15,199 nt of DNA. Origin: Alistipes sp. (GTDB lineage Bacteria; Bacteroidota; Bacteroidia; Bacteroidales; Rikenellaceae). Where the stretch lies: positions 1 to 15,199 of the forward strand of contig JAGBIR010000240.1 in the NCBI GenBank assembly GCA_017934845.1, read 5' to 3'. Positions 15,081-15,199 of this stretch are shown one piece after another (position 1 is the stretch's first letter; every line of letters starts with the position of its first letter). Under the pieces are notes generated by a model, which was given only the letters and a program-made list of their open reading frames with translations, was not told the origin of the DNA and did not search any database. Both the position numbers and the translations under genes were made by a program.

Positions 15081-15111
15081 AAAAAAACTTCGCCCCTAAT
15101 ATAGAGCGAAG
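15081..15111 (-). terminator. Second terminator downstream of the tRNA
   Basis: On the minus strand, an 8-bp stem (arms 15104-15111 and 15088-15095, one wobble) with an 8-nt loop runs into seven T (15087-15081). It lies about 30 bp beyond the tRNA-proximal terminator, so it acts as a back-up and also faces the plus-strand terminator at 14991-15021. No gene is visible between the two minus-strand terminators, nor in 15022-15080. Confidence 0.65.
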
Positions 15112-15141
15112 CCTCGCAAGTGACAGAGGGGCTCAGAAAAC

Positions 15142-15168
15142 AAAAAAGGTTGATCTTTCGATCAACCT
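15142..15168 (-). terminator. Rho-independent terminator of the tRNA gene
   Basis: On the minus strand, a perfect 9-bp stem (15160-15168 with 15147-15155) is capped by a GAAA tetraloop and followed by six T. It starts two bases after the encoded CCA end of the tRNA. Confidence 0.88.
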
Positions 15169-15169
15169 A

Positions 15170-15199
15170 TGGTGCCCAGGACAAGACTCGAACTTGCAC
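15170..15199 (-). tRNA. tRNA 3' end, probably tRNA-Leu (cut by window edge)
   Basis: The last 30 bases, read on the minus strand, are the 3' part of a tRNA. They hold a T-arm with stem GCAAG/CTTGT around TTCGAGT, the 3' acceptor strand CCTGGGC, discriminator A and an encoded CCA. The matching 5' strand would be GCCCAGG. That acceptor together with A73 is what I remember for Bacteroidales tRNA-Leu, but the anticodon and the long variable arm lie outside the window, so the isotype is tentative. Confidence 0.8.

Overview
The window is a chromosomal segment from a member of the Bacteroidota, most likely Bacteroidales. A Rikenellaceae/Alistipes-like gut organism would fit, but this is a guess from protein flavour. 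Support comes from a type-B succinate dehydrogenase/fumarate reductase (cytochrome b next to flavoprotein), promoters with the Bacteroidota -7 element TAnnTTTG, lipoproteins with acidic export signals behind the lipidated Cys, a BACON domain, and several Bacteroidota-restricted families (DUF4876-, DUF6850- and DUF4857-like). The family names come from memory of sequence patterns; no search was run.

Layout. (1) 1-1285, minus: the 5' part of sdhA (cut by the window edge) behind a complete sdhC with a promoter at 1339-1370. (2) 1414-3813, plus: fthC (5-formyl-THF cyclo-ligase) and uvrC (excision nuclease subunit). (3) 3800-4888, minus: a membrane-anchored metallophosphoesterase whose 3' end overlaps the 3' end of uvrC. 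(4) 4995-10967, minus: a four-gene outer-membrane operon, in transcription order a TonB-dependent receptor, a small lipoprotein, an outer-membrane beta-barrel protein and a BACON/DUF4876-like lipoprotein, ending in a strong terminator at 4930-4969. (5) 10968-11192: a 225-bp divergent control region with two opposed promoters, a perfect inverted repeat and three 10-bp-phased direct repeats. (6) 11193-14968, plus: a five-gene inner-membrane/periplasmic operon, namely a lipoprotein with a CxHxCxH motif, a PepSY-type membrane protein, an ABC ATPase, its permease and a DUF4857-like membrane-anchored protein, ending in a terminator at 14991-15021. (7) 15081-15199, minus: two consecutive terminators and the 3' end of a tRNA, probably tRNA-Leu, that runs off the window.

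The most interesting part is the divergent pair (4)+(6). One arm supplies outer-membrane and probable cell-surface parts. The other supplies a periplasmic lipoprotein and inner-membrane parts. There is no SusD, glycoside hydrolase or periplasmic solute-binding protein, so this does not look like a polysaccharide utilisation locus. The PepSY-type protein and the Cys/His motif suggest a metal, haem or metal-chelate pathway crossing both membranes. That is inference; no substrate can be read from the sequence.

No stretch longer than 300 bases lacks a gene or RNA. The longest gaps are 10968-11192 and 14969-15169, and both are described. No insertion sequence, prophage, CRISPR array, rRNA or riboswitch was seen.
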